The notes under the pieces were generated by a model that was given only the letters and a program-made list of their open reading frames with translations, was not told where the DNA came from and did no database searches. From the NCBI RefSeq assembly GCF_900142205.1, contig NZ_FRAA01000002.1, forward strand, positions 618,282 to 682,281: a stretch of 64,000 nucleotides of DNA. The letters run 5' to 3'. Shown piece by piece: positions 16,909-26,306 of the stretch. Made by a program: the position numbers and the translations under genes. Source of the stretch: Reichenbachiella agariperforans (GTDB lineage Bacteria > Bacteroidota > Bacteroidia > Cytophagales > Cyclobacteriaceae). Numbering within the stretch: the first letter of the stretch is position 1; every line of letters begins with the position of its first letter.

Positions 16909-19303
16909 AGCCATCAAAAAAGTTGCTGTGCTGGGTTCCGGTATCATGGGATCAAGAATAGCATGCCACTTCGCCAACATCGGAGTGGAAGTGCTGCTGC
17001 TCGATATAGTTCCACGTGAACTAGACGATGCAGAAAAAGCCAAAGGACTGACACTCGCCGACACGCCTGTCAGAAACCGAATTGTAAACCAAGCGTTTGA
17101 ATCCACCCTCAAAGCCAAACCTGCCGCGCTGTATGATAGCACCAAAGCAGCACTGGTCCAGTTGGGAAATTTTGACGATGATATGTCCAAGATCGCCAAC
17201 TACGATTGGATCATCGAAGTAGTCGTCGAAAATCTGGATATCAAAAAACAAGTCTTCGAGACGGTAGAGAAATTTAGAAAGCCAGGAACACTCATCACCT
17301 CCAATACCTCAGGGATTCCGATACACCTGATGACGGATGGACGTAGTGAGGATTTTAAAAAGCATTTTTGTGGCACACACTTTTTTAACCCGCCACGTTA
17401 CCTGAGATTGCTCGAGATCATCCCGACCAAAGATACAGATTCAGAAATCGTCAAATTTTTGATGAACTATGGCGACTTGTTTTTGGGAAAAGAAACTGTG
17501 CTTTGCAAAGACACTCCGGCCTTCATCGCCAATCGGATTGGGATCTACGCCATCATGTCGGGCATGCACACGGTCGAAAAAATGGGACTTACCGTCGGCG
17601 AAGTGGATCGCATGACAGGACCGATCATCGGTCGTGCCAAATCGGCGACCTTTCGTACGATGGATGTGGTCGGCCTAGATACTACGGTCAAGGTAGCGAC
17701 TAATCTCTACCAAGGTTTGCCAAAAGACGAATCGCGTGACACATTTCAGCTGCCGCGCATCGTCCAAGAACTCTACGACAAAAAATGGTGGGGAGACAAA
17801 ACCAAACAGGGTTATTTCAAGAAAACCGTGGATGAAAATGGAAAAAAGGAGATCTTAGAACTGAATCTCAAGACCATGGAATATGGTGAGCGAACCAAAG
17901 CACACTATGAGAGCCTCTCTAAGGTCAAAGACATCGAAAATGTCAAAGAACGTCTCCCGATCCTCGTTAACGCTGAGGACAAAGCAGGAGAGTTTTACAG
18001 AGCGACGTTCTACGATATGTTCAAGTACTGTTCCTACCGAATCCCTGAGATCGCCGATGAGCTATATAGGATCGATCAGGCGGTTGCCGCAGGCTTTGCT
18101 TGGGAGATTGGTCCATTCGAGACCTGGGATGTCTTAGGCGTCAAGGAAACGGCTCAAAAAATGGAGGCCGCTGGAATGAAACCCGCCGACTGGGTAGGAG
18201 AGATGATCGCTGCAGGGCATGATCGATTCTACAAATTCGAAAACGGCAAAAAACTCTACTACGATATACCGACCCAATCCTATAAGGTAGTACCTGGTAC
18301 TGAGGGATTTGTAATACTGGAAGCCTACAAGGAGAACAACATTGTCTTCCAAAACCCAGGTGCGACAGTCTACGATATCGGGGATGGTATCCTAAATGTC
18401 GAGTTCCATACGAAAATGAATGCCATCGGTGGCGAAGTGATCGAGGGTATCAACACGGCCATCTCTATGGCTGAAGAAAATTTCCGCGGCGTGGTGATCG
18501 GTAACGAAGCACAGCAGTTTTCGGCAGGAGCCAATCTCGCGATGCTGTTCATGTTTGCGTCGGATCAGGAGTATGACGAGATCGATTTGATGATCCGTCA
18601 GTTTCAGCAGACGATGACACGTGCACGATTCTCGGACATACCGGTGATCTCTGCGCCATCAGGCTTGGCCTTGGGTGGGGGTTGTGAATTGTCGTTGCAT
18701 TGTGATGCGATCCAAGCACATGCCGAGACCTACATCGGGTTGGTGGAAGTAGGTGTGGGCCTCATCCCAGGTGGGGGAGGTACCAAAGAGTTTACACTCC
18801 GTGCCTCAGACCAGTACGCTACGGGAGATCCAGAGCTCAACGTCCTACAGGAGTATTTCATGAATATCGCTACAGCGAAAGTTGCCACGTCGGCAGCTGA
18901 AGCAGCTGGCATGCATATCCTCAAGGATTCGGATCGAATCACCCTCAATCGTTCTCGACTTTTGGCGGATGCCAAAGCACGAGCCATCGAGATGGCCGAA
19001 GCAGGCTATACTCGCCCGATTGAGCGCCAAGATATCAAAGTACACGGACGCAGTTCGATGGCGATGTTCGAGGCAGGTGTGACAGGCATGCTCTATGGCA
19101 ATTATATCTCAGAACATGACGCGAAAATAGCCAAAAAATTGGCTTACGTCATGAGCGGTGGAGATTTGACTTCCAGCACTTTGGTGTCAGAGCAATACTT
19201 GCTGGATTTAGAAAGAGAAGCATTCCTCAGTTTGACGGGAGAACCCAAAACTCTGGAACGTATCCACAGCATCTTGTTTAAAGGAAAACCGCTTAGAAAC
19301 TAG
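16901..19303 (+). CDS. fadN: 3-hydroxyacyl-CoA dehydrogenase / enoyl-CoA hydratase, FadN type
   Basis: An 800-residue bifunctional enzyme. The N-terminal half is a 3-hydroxyacyl-CoA dehydrogenase with NAD-binding motif VLGSGIMGSRIACHFANIGV and GTHFFNPPRYLRLLEIIP. The C-terminal half is a crotonase-fold enoyl-CoA hydratase with the oxyanion-hole block FSAGANLAMLFMFA and LALGGGCELSLHCD. This dehydrogenase-first order is that of Bacillus FadN, not of E. coli FadB. Two successive steps of fatty-acid beta-oxidation are carried out in one chain, and the thiolase FadA is encoded 420 bases downstream, with only a small S23-type gene between. Start ATG 16901 overlaps the MarR stop. Confidence 0.93.
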   Translation: MNRAIKKVAVLGSGIMGSRIACHFANIGVEVLLLDIVPRELDDAEKAKGLTLADTPVRNRIVNQAFESTLKAKPAALYDSTKAALVQLGNFDDDMSKIANYDWIIEVVVENLDIKKQVFETVEKFRKPGTLITSNTSGIPIHLMTDGRSEDFKKHFCGTHFFNPPRYLRLLEIIPTKDTDSEIVKFLMNYGDLFLGKETVLCKDTPAFIANRIGIYAIMSGMHTVEKMGLTVGEVDRMTGPIIGRAKSATFRTMDVVGLDTTVKVATNLYQGLPKDESRDTFQLPRIVQELYDKKWWGDKTKQGYFKKTVDENGKKEILELNLKTMEYGERTKAHYESLSKVKDIENVKERLPILVNAEDKAGEFYRATFYDMFKYCSYRIPEIADELYRIDQAVAAGFAWEIGPFETWDVLGVKETAQKMEAAGMKPADWVGEMIAAGHDRFYKFENGKKLYYDIPTQSYKVVPGTEGFVILEAYKENNIVFQNPGATVYDIGDGILNVEFHTKMNAIGGEVIEGINTAISMAEENFRGVVIGNEAQQFSAGANLAMLFMFASDQEYDEIDLMIRQFQQTMTRARFSDIPVISAPSGLALGGGCELSLHCDAIQAHAETYIGLVEVGVGLIPGGGGTKEFTLRASDQYATGDPELNVLQEYFMNIATAKVATSAAEAAGMHILKDSDRITLNRSRLLADAKARAIEMAEAGYTRPIERQDIKVHGRSSMAMFEAGVTGMLYGNYISEHDAKIAKKLAYVMSGGDLTSSTLVSEQYLLDLEREAFLSLTGEPKTLERIHSILFKGKPLRN

Positions 19304-19343
19304 TATTTAGATCTAAGAGCCAAGATTATAGAATTAAGACAAC

Positions 19344-19697
19344 ATGCATAACTACAAAGAATTGAAGATATGGAAAGAGTCGATCCAATTGGTGAAAGAC
19401 TTGTATCCTGTACTCAATTCTTTTCCAGAAGACGAAAAGTACAATTTGATTTCGCAGATAAAAAGATGCTCCGTATCGGTACCTTCCAATATCGCGGAAG
19501 GAACCTCACGCAAATCGAATGTAGATTTCAAACGCTTTTTACAAATCAGTTTGGGGTCACTTTTTGAGATGGAAACGCAGTTATACTTGTCTTGTGAACT
19601 AGGTTTTATGGCTAGTCAGGATTTTAAGTTGTTTGAAACGAGAATTAATGAATTGCAAAAAATGATCTACGGGTTTTCTAAGAGTCTTGACTCTTGA
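19344..19697 (+). CDS. Four-helix-bundle protein (S23/IVS family) inserted in the fad operon
   Basis: A 117-residue helical protein with the S23 family signature: ELKIWKESIQLVKDLYPVL, FPEDEKYNLISQIKRCSVSV, PSNIAEGTSRKSNVDFKRFL and LGSLFEMETQLYLS. The family was first seen in intervening sequences of 23S rRNA genes but is common as free-standing genes in Bacteroidota, where it seems to spread between operons. Here it separates fadN from fadA. The bases after it (19676-19715) are a run of GTCTTGA/CTCTTGATTCTTGAG-like micro-repeats. The function is unknown; a beta-oxidation role is not expected. Confidence 0.85.
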   Translation: MHNYKELKIWKESIQLVKDLYPVLNSFPEDEKYNLISQIKRCSVSVPSNIAEGTSRKSNVDFKRFLQISLGSLFEMETQLYLSCELGFMASQDFKLFETRINELQKMIYGFSKSLDS

Positions 19698-19723
19698 TTC
19701 TTGAGATCTCAAAATCTAAACAA

Positions 19724-20899
19724 ATGGAAGCATACATAGTCAAAGGATATAGAACAGCAGTTGGGAAATCAAAAAAAGGTGGATTCAGATTCACCAGACC
19801 TGATGATCTCGCTGCAGATGTGATCAAGCACCTCACGGCACAAGTGCCCGAGCTCGATCCGAAAAGAATCGACGATCTCATCGTCGGCAATGCCATTCCC
19901 GAAGCGGAGCAAGGCATGCAAATGGGTAGGATGATTTCGCTGCTGGCTTTGCCAGTCGAAGTGCCAGGGTTGATTGTCAACAGATACTGTGGTTCGGGAT
20001 TGGAAACTATCGCGATGGCTACCGCCAAAATCAAAGCGGGAATGGCCGAGTGTATCATCGCAGGTGGTACCGAGTCCATGTCACTCGTCCCGATGATGGG
20101 ATACAAAACCGCCCTCAATTGGGAAATTGCCAAGAATAACCCGGAGTACTATTTGTCCATGGGTATGACAGCCGAAGAAATTGCCAAGGATTTCGGGATC
20201 ACACGTGAAGCAGCTGATCAGTTTGCAGTCAATTCGCACGACAAAGCTCTTGCTGCGATCAAGGACGGAAAATTCAAAGACGAGATCGTACCGATCACCG
20301 TCAAAGAAACCTACATCAATGATGAGGGCAAAAAAGCCGAACGTGAATATGTGGTGGATACTGATGAAGGCCCAAGAGCTGGCACTTCTATGGACGGTCT
20401 GGCCAAACTCCGCCCTGCTTTCAAAATGGGTGGTCAAGTCACAGCAGGTAATTCGTCGCAGACCTCTGATGGAGCAGCTTTCGTCATGGTGATGTCTGAG
20501 AAAATGGTGAAGGAACTCAAGCTCGAGCCGATTGCGAGATTGGTGACCTATGCCGCGGCAGGGGTGAACCCACGCATCATGGGTATCGGACCAGTCGAGG
20601 CAATTCCGAAGGCATTGAGACAGGCAGGCTTGAAACTAAACGATATCGAGCAAATCGAACTCAACGAAGCATTCGCTGCACAATCACTCGCTGTGATCCA
20701 AGAGGCAGGCTTGAACCCAGACATCGTCAATCCGAATGGAGGAGCAGTGGCACTCGGTCACCCGCTCGGGTGTACAGGAGCGAAACTATCGATCCAATTG
20801 CTCAACGAAATGCGCCGTAGAAAACAAAAATACGGAATGGTCTCCGCCTGCGTCGGCGGTGGACAAGGTGTCGCTGGCATCTACGAGTTTTTGAGCTAA
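19724..20899 (+). CDS. fadA: Acetyl-CoA C-acyltransferase (thiolase)
   Basis: The 391-residue thiolase has the nucleophilic cysteine in NRYCGSGLETIA, the histidine in ALGHPLGCTGAKL, and the second cysteine in VSACVGGGQG. It cleaves 3-ketoacyl-CoA to acetyl-CoA and a shortened acyl-CoA, the last step of beta-oxidation, and pairs with FadN. The start at 19724 (MEAYIVKGYRTAVG) matches the family; the frame is open further upstream, across the end of the S23 gene. A bidirectional terminator follows. Confidence 0.95.
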   Translation: MEAYIVKGYRTAVGKSKKGGFRFTRPDDLAADVIKHLTAQVPELDPKRIDDLIVGNAIPEAEQGMQMGRMISLLALPVEVPGLIVNRYCGSGLETIAMATAKIKAGMAECIIAGGTESMSLVPMMGYKTALNWEIAKNNPEYYLSMGMTAEEIAKDFGITREAADQFAVNSHDKALAAIKDGKFKDEIVPITVKETYINDEGKKAEREYVVDTDEGPRAGTSMDGLAKLRPAFKMGGQVTAGNSSQTSDGAAFVMVMSEKMVKELKLEPIARLVTYAAAGVNPRIMGIGPVEAIPKALRQAGLKLNDIEQIELNEAFAAQSLAVIQEAGLNPDIVNPNGGAVALGHPLGCTGAKLSIQLLNEMRRRKQKYGMVSACVGGGQGVAGIYEFLS

Positions 20900-20924
20900 A
20901 CGAAGATTTCAGCGAAAAACAACA

Positions 20925-20953
20925 AAGGCTTCTCAATATTGGGAAGCCTTTTT
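20925..20953. terminator. Bidirectional terminator between fadA and the DUF3857 gene
   Basis: A ten-base stem AAGGCTTCTC/GGGAAGCCTT (20925-20934 with 20941-20950, one wobble pair) with loop AATATT and T-runs on both strands. It separates the convergent fadA and DUF3857 genes. Confidence 0.85.
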
Positions 20954-20980
20954 CTTTACCAAATCACTCCAGTGGAAAAC

Positions 20981-22906
20981 TCAGGTTTTATCCACAAATA
21001 CCACCTTGCCTTTGTCGGCTTGGATGATGTCTTTGCAGAATTGGCGGTACTCCTCGTATGCTTCTTTGGAGAATCGACCTTTGTTCTTTTCTAGTCTCCG
21101 TGTGTAGATCAGTTGGTGGTTTTCGAACTGATAGCTATTCTGATAGGTGCCAAACTGTGTCTCAATGCTTATGCCCTCTGGCAAGTACTCGATGTGGTAT
21201 TTTTCGGGTAACTGATAGACGATGCTGTCTGTGTCCGTGTACTCGAAGGTCAATACCATGTCGGTCTGGCGGTTGGTGACACGCTTTGGTTTGGTTTTCC
21301 ATTGGTTCATCAGGTTGGGGGAGAGGAAGAGCCGTTTGCCCTGATCTGCAGCCAATGAACGTATGTTGAGCTGTGCGGTCTCCATGATCGTAGGGATTTT
21401 GTCTTTGGTTTCGACAAAATCAAAATCAACGATTTGAAATTCAGAAATATCCGTGTTTTTATATATCCATTTTTCAAGTTTTTCATCACCATCATTGATG
21501 ATCCAGTTTAGGTTGCCGTTTTCGTATTGCAAACCCGAATATTTGATTTGAAGGTTTGCCGTTGCATTTCCGTCTTCTAGTATCTGGACTGTGGCATAGC
21601 TCTCTTGGCGATTGACAGTTTTGTCATAGATGGTGGTATGTGCAATTTTTCCCCCTTCGGGGGTGATCAGTAGTACATCACGATCCCCGGTGAATTCGCC
21701 TTGGTAGCCAAAGGGGTTGGTTTGACTCGTGCATTCGAGCCAGATCGTGTCCTGTTGATTGGGGACACACAGAATGATGTGGTTGAAAACATCTACAGGG
21801 AAATCAAAATCTAATTGTCTAACAGGAGGACGATCTCCACCATAGACCAGCGTATAGTAGGATTCTATCCCGATGCTTTGCAATAGTGCGTGCGTATAAT
21901 TGGAAAGTGCTTTGCAGTCACCATAGCCCAATTCATCTACCGTGCTGGCAGGGAACGGCTGCATACCACCTATACCGAGTTGGATGCTGACGTAGCGTGT
22001 TTTGTTTTGGACGTATTGGTAGACTGCTTTGATTTTTTCTTCGTCAGTACTGAGATTGGTGGTGAGTGCTTTGACCTCTTGAATCGTCGTTTGGCTTAGG
22101 TCCCCTCTTCCTTGGTTGAGTCTAAGCTGCCACAGTCCCATGTTGTGCCACGAATTGAAATCACCGCTGTATCCATCATAATGGAACGCCGAAGGAGAAG
22201 CGTAAATCACGGGGGTAAAATCCGAGACAGGTGGCCCATAGGGTTCGTGTTCCACAGCTTTGACATGAGCAAAAGAAATGCTCGACGTGGTGATTCCGTC
22301 CTGACTGACTATGTTGAGTGTTTTGTTTGTATTCACGAGTTTGAAATTTGGTTGTAGTTCATCTGGTGCGATGACTGTATAGTTTGACTCTACAACTGCT
22401 AGATTTGAAGTGGGGCTAATGTACCAATCCGGTATCGAATAGGTGTATGCACGTTCTTCTTCATATTCGAACTCTACAATGTATGGGTATTGATTTTGAG
22501 TCAGATCCAAATGTTGATAGCGGCTGTCGTCGAAGATCGTGCCTCCCGATGTAGCACTTCTGTCGTAGATATCGGATTTTTTGGATTTGGCGACCAATTT
22601 GCCAAATTGGTTGTAGCGCTTTCCTGTAAACGAGTTGATTTTGGTGAGTTTGTCATAGCCTATGGTTTCGGACGCCAGTCTTTTGGCTTTGGCATTTAGG
22701 ATTGCTATCACCTGATGGCTGTGGTAGATTGCTTTCTTCTCGTCGATGATTTCGAAGGTCACTTCGTCAAGGAGATATACTGCATTTGCATTTTCTTTGA
22801 GGCTATCTGGGATTTGATCGATTCGATAGGTTTGGGCTTGTGCCAAAGAAAATGAGCTGAGTGCTACATAGCACCAGCTCATCCATTTTTTATATTTCCA
22901 ATTCAT
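20981..22906 (-). CDS. DUF3857 / transglutaminase-like secreted protein
   Basis: A 641-residue protein with a signal peptide (MSWCYVALSSFSLAQAQ region). A DUF3857 beta domain occupies about residues 40-260. A transglutaminase-like core follows: ELGYGDCKALSNYTHALLQ gives the cysteine (about 327), DVFNHIILCVP the histidine and IWLECTSQTNPFGY the acidic residue. The catalytic triad therefore looks complete. Such proteins are common in Bacteroidota and are predicted to be periplasmic proteases or cross-linking enzymes, but none is well characterised. It follows a paralogue after only three bases and is probably co-transcribed with it. Confidence 0.82.
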   Translation of the reverse strand: MNWKYKKWMSWCYVALSSFSLAQAQTYRIDQIPDSLKENANAVYLLDEVTFEIIDEKKAIYHSHQVIAILNAKAKRLASETIGYDKLTKINSFTGKRYNQFGKLVAKSKKSDIYDRSATSGGTIFDDSRYQHLDLTQNQYPYIVEFEYEEERAYTYSIPDWYISPTSNLAVVESNYTVIAPDELQPNFKLVNTNKTLNIVSQDGITTSSISFAHVKAVEHEPYGPPVSDFTPVIYASPSAFHYDGYSGDFNSWHNMGLWQLRLNQGRGDLSQTTIQEVKALTTNLSTDEEKIKAVYQYVQNKTRYVSIQLGIGGMQPFPASTVDELGYGDCKALSNYTHALLQSIGIESYYTLVYGGDRPPVRQLDFDFPVDVFNHIILCVPNQQDTIWLECTSQTNPFGYQGEFTGDRDVLLITPEGGKIAHTTIYDKTVNRQESYATVQILEDGNATANLQIKYSGLQYENGNLNWIINDGDEKLEKWIYKNTDISEFQIVDFDFVETKDKIPTIMETAQLNIRSLAADQGKRLFLSPNLMNQWKTKPKRVTNRQTDMVLTFEYTDTDSIVYQLPEKYHIEYLPEGISIETQFGTYQNSYQFENHQLIYTRRLEKNKGRFSKEAYEEYRQFCKDIIQADKGKVVFVDKT

Positions 22907-22909
22907 CGT

Positions 22910-24940
22910 TTAGGCTTTTTTCAATACGATTTGTTCGTTGAGTTTGGCGATCATCTGTGCATAAAACTCTTTGAGGTACGGGTATTCATCTTGTACAAAT
23001 AGTGTCTTATTGATTTTGAATCGTGTAAATACGACAAATTTTTGTCCTTGAGGAATGATTTTGTAGGTAAAAGAAGCTGCCCTATTAGGCATCATGAGAT
23101 TAAAAGATTCAGGGATTTCTTCCATAGTATAGCCTTGGGGAATTTCAAAAGAGACATAGTAATCTTCTTGAACCAAGCTAGGATAACTTACAGGATAAGT
23201 TCGTTCTTGTAAGTGATAAATATTTTTTTCTAACCGGCCTGTGATTATTGGGTTGAAATAGATCATGTTGCCCATGGCATCTGCCTCTGCCTTTTTATTG
23301 AATTGAATCACTTCAATAAAATCTTGTGAAATGTCATTCGTATTGGAGATGCTTAAGCTATCGATTTCCCAATTTGACTTTTCGATAATGTCAGTTTTGA
23401 ATTTTTCATCTCCATCATAAAAGTATGATTTGCGCTTCGACAAAGCATTGTATCCGCCATAGGCTTTGTTGAGTCGCCCTTCGATCATACCATCCTCACG
23501 GAGTATGATATTGCCAGTGATTTTCGATGCATCACTTTCCTCGCTGTGGAGATCTATCCAGCCAGGGTTGTCTTTGGATATGGTGTAGCCACGCCCATTG
23601 ATACAGCGTGTGGGGAGTACCCCTATGGGGAGGTATTTTTCGGTAGCATCTAGCAAAATATATTTATCATCCACCAAAGCTTTGCAAATTACATAGTTGA
23701 ACTGGCTCGTAGTGGCGTTGTATTCTTTGACCATGCCATGTGACCGTGTACTCACCAGTACTGGCTCAGCTTTTATATCAGCACGGTTTAGGAAATTGAT
23801 CAATAAGAAATTGATATCAGCTGAAGAGCCCTTTCCTGATTCAAATATATTCTGTTCACTTTCTCTAGCATATTTAGAGGATATACCATTCCAAGTCATT
23901 TGGTTGGTGATGAGTCTGTAGATTTTTGCTAACTTTTCTGAGTCAGAGTCTGTTTCATTTGTGTTTTCTGTGACGACACGTTTGCTCAATAGTATCGCTC
24001 CTTTGGTTCGATCACCGAAATAGTCGTGTTCTAACATCTCATTGTTGAGAGACTCCCAGGTGCCACGATACCTTTTGGCTATCGAACCAGGAAAATCTAC
24101 GAGCTCCAGCTCATAGTTGATCATCGATATGAAATCATTTGGTGTAGTTAGGTTGGGTTCTTTGATAAATGCAGGGACATCTTTCATGACGATACGTTCT
24201 TCATTGTATCTCACATCATAGGATTTAGTACTGCTAGAAGTACGTCCACCATTGACCCCTGGCGTTAGTTTTGAATCTATTCTAACACTGAAAGTTTGAT
24301 TGCCACTAGAGGATTCATTGATGTATGCTGGTAGGTATCCTTGAAAGTCTTTTTGGTATTTATAGTAATCAATGAATTTGGCTCTATACTCACTCCAAGC
24401 CACGGGTATAAAATATTGGAATTGCCACCCTTGGAAATTGAACAAAAAGTCTGAAGTAATCCGGTAGGTAAACTCAATCACCGAACCGACCTTGACGGCA
24501 GGCATGGTTATCTTGATTTTGTCATGGTTTTCGTCGATTTCTTCTTCGAAGATAGATTCCTTCTCCAGTTTGGTTTTGACGATGCTGCCATCTTCTAGGT
24601 TGTAGGTATAGCCTTTGAGCTGGCTGTACGTTTCTTTTGCACTGGATTGCTTGTACAACTGAAACGAGTGGTTGGCATAATCATATCCGTCCTTGGTCAA
24701 AATCTTGATGCGCGTCGTGCGTTCGTGGATTACCTGAAACTGATCCGTACCATAGTCCATGTACGATTGACCATAGTCGCAGAGTACTACGGCACTGGCC
24801 GAAGAGTCTAGCGCATAGTGCGTCATGGCTAGTTCTTCTTCGCTGATCTTCCCGAATTTGACGGGCGTTTTTTGAGCGAAAGAAGGGTTGAAAATAAAGA
24901 ATGTCGAAATTAGCAAAAGGATCGAAATGTAGTTGGCCAT
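22910..24940 (-). CDS. DUF3857 / transglutaminase-fold protein lacking the catalytic cysteine
   Basis: About 676 residues from MANYISILLLISTFFIFNPS, a clear signal peptide. DUF3857 domain at about 50-300, then a transglutaminase-like domain. The position of the nucleophile reads GKGSSADINFLLINFLNRAD (near residue 370), with Ser-Ala instead of Cys, so ordinary transglutaminase or protease activity is unlikely; later ILLDATEKYLPIG supplies the acidic region. Probably a structural or binding paralogue of the following gene, with which it forms an operon. The open frame extends to 24997, but the upstream part does not resemble a signal peptide. Confidence 0.8.
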   Translation of the reverse strand: MANYISILLLISTFFIFNPSFAQKTPVKFGKISEEELAMTHYALDSSASAVVLCDYGQSYMDYGTDQFQVIHERTTRIKILTKDGYDYANHSFQLYKQSSAKETYSQLKGYTYNLEDGSIVKTKLEKESIFEEEIDENHDKIKITMPAVKVGSVIEFTYRITSDFLFNFQGWQFQYFIPVAWSEYRAKFIDYYKYQKDFQGYLPAYINESSSGNQTFSVRIDSKLTPGVNGGRTSSSTKSYDVRYNEERIVMKDVPAFIKEPNLTTPNDFISMINYELELVDFPGSIAKRYRGTWESLNNEMLEHDYFGDRTKGAILLSKRVVTENTNETDSDSEKLAKIYRLITNQMTWNGISSKYARESEQNIFESGKGSSADINFLLINFLNRADIKAEPVLVSTRSHGMVKEYNATTSQFNYVICKALVDDKYILLDATEKYLPIGVLPTRCINGRGYTISKDNPGWIDLHSEESDASKITGNIILREDGMIEGRLNKAYGGYNALSKRKSYFYDGDEKFKTDIIEKSNWEIDSLSISNTNDISQDFIEVIQFNKKAEADAMGNMIYFNPIITGRLEKNIYHLQERTYPVSYPSLVQEDYYVSFEIPQGYTMEEIPESFNLMMPNRAASFTYKIIPQGQKFVVFTRFKINKTLFVQDEYPYLKEFYAQMIAKLNEQIVLKKA

Positions 24941-25095
24941 GGTATGAAAAGCGTTGTTTGTAATCTGCAATAAAATAATTCCACTAACGATTTCCAAATA
25001 AGGACTTGTTTCGTAACGTTAAAATAATCTCGATTTCTTTAGGTGCTTCTGCATTACGTTTTGTCTACTGGGTATTGTAAGATACCTTTATGCAT

Positions 25096-25572
25096 ATGAA
25101 AAAATGGGTAGCGATTTTACTTCTAGTGCAAGTTTTGTATTCCTGTTCGTCTGAGCGCAAAGAGAGTCAAAGCGAAAAAGAGGACATCAAACGTGAACAA
25201 AACCTCATTGGTACATGGACCAATGTCTCTTTACTGGTAACCATGAAGCGACTGGAGAAGCAAGACTCTGTCCTGCGTGCCAATGAAGGCGAGTGGGAGC
25301 AAGTACTGAAAATAAAACCGATAGAGACGACTTTCCATGCCGATAGCACTTTTGAGTCCGAGTATTATACATTAGATGGTCAGAAGATGAACACTACCTA
25401 TGGCCAGTGGTGGATTCAAAACGACTCGCTTGTTATGCTGACCGAATCTGGAAAGACATTTTATGATTTCGAATACAATGGAGACAGAGTGCGTTTTCGC
25501 TCTACTCTTGATTGGGATGGAGACGGTATTGCCGATGACGAGTATGATGGTGTTCAGATCAGAATGGACTAA
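25096..25572 (+). CDS. Small lipoprotein, lipocalin-like
   Basis: About 158 residues beginning MKKWVAILLLVQVLYSCSSE, with lipobox YSC (Cys17). After a charged linker, the mature part reads LIGTWTNVSLLVTM and later YTLDGQKMNTTYGQWWIQND and YDFEYNGDRVRFRS. This short beta-rich pattern (GTW at the first strand) is typical of lipocalin-like Bacteroidota lipoproteins. The C-terminus DWDGDGIADDEYDG looks like a calcium-binding loop (D.DGDG..D), which is unusual here. The function is unknown. Single gene, divergent from the DUF3857 pair. Confidence 0.7.
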   Translation: MKKWVAILLLVQVLYSCSSERKESQSEKEDIKREQNLIGTWTNVSLLVTMKRLEKQDSVLRANEGEWEQVLKIKPIETTFHADSTFESEYYTLDGQKMNTTYGQWWIQNDSLVMLTESGKTFYDFEYNGDRVRFRSTLDWDGDGIADDEYDGVQIRMD

Positions 25573-25678
25573 TCGCCGGGCGATAGTTTCTTGCATCGAG
25601 GAACTGACCGATTAGAAAAGTAATACCTTGTTGGATTGCCCAAAGGATCATTTATTATTGCCGATAAATTTTTGAACT

Positions 25679-26086
25679 ATGCTGAAAGTAGGAGACCAAT
25701 ACACGACAGATTTTACGATTACTCAAGATCAGATCGCGGCATTCGCCGAATTGTCTGGTGATAAAAACCCACTGCACCTAGATGCAGAATATGCCGCAGA
25801 GACACCTTTCAAAAAACCGATCGCACACGGGATATTCTCGGCTTCATTTATTTCCAAAGTACTGGGTATGGATTTTCCCGGAGAAGGCACACTATACTTG
25901 TCACAAAACTTGTCGTTCAAACGCCCAGTCTATCCAGACCAAGCCTATGAGGTACGCCTAGAAATCACCGAAACCGTAGAAGGCAAACACACGGGTACGA
26001 TCAAAACGCAGATTTTCGACAAGGAGAAAAACAAGCTCGTAGTAGATGGCGAAGCACAAGTTCGCCACTTGGATAAGTTGCCTTAG
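25679..26086 (+). CDS. MaoC-family (R)-enoyl-CoA hydratase
   Basis: A 135-residue single hot-dog domain with the hydratase motif FAELSGDKNPLHLDAEYA followed by KKPIAHGIFSASFISKVLG. The conserved Asp and His of R-specific enoyl-CoA hydratases are both present. It would hydrate trans-2-enoyl-CoA to the (R)-3-hydroxy form. It stands alone, so whether it feeds beta-oxidation, storage-polymer or lipid synthesis cannot be told. A dispersed-repeat-like element follows 46 bases after the stop. Confidence 0.85.
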   Translation: MLKVGDQYTTDFTITQDQIAAFAELSGDKNPLHLDAEYAAETPFKKPIAHGIFSASFISKVLGMDFPGEGTLYLSQNLSFKRPVYPDQAYEVRLEITETVEGKHTGTIKTQIFDKEKNKLVVDGEAQVRHLDKLP

Positions 26087-26131
26087 GACTAGTTTAATCG
26101 AGATACTTTTTCTCATGCTCCTCTATTCATC

Positions 26132-26227
26132 ACCGTCATTTACCAAAGTGACGAAGGAGCTATTAGATAATTCGATCAGTCTGCATAACACTAGGGATAC
26201 CCCGATCTTACGTCGGGGTATGACGGT
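26132..26227. repeat. MITE/REP-like palindromic element
   Basis: A 96-base segment bounded by the exact inverted repeats ACCGTCAT (26132-26139) and ATGACGGT (26220-26227). Near its right end it also holds a hairpin TACCCCGA/TCGGGGTA. It lies in the non-coding gap between convergent genes, a common home for small non-autonomous elements in Bacteroidota. There is only one copy in this window, so its repeat status is inferred from form. Confidence 0.4.
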
Positions 26228-26306
26228 AGAAATGAAGATCGGGTGTGGCGCAGAATCGAGAGCATGAGGTCTAGTATTGTGTACAGGCTCTGATTAATTA
26301 GAATTG

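Noticed and set aside
17008-17023. parS-like site inside fadN
   Set aside because: The flanks of CACGTG match poorly on the right side, and it is within a conserved coding block.
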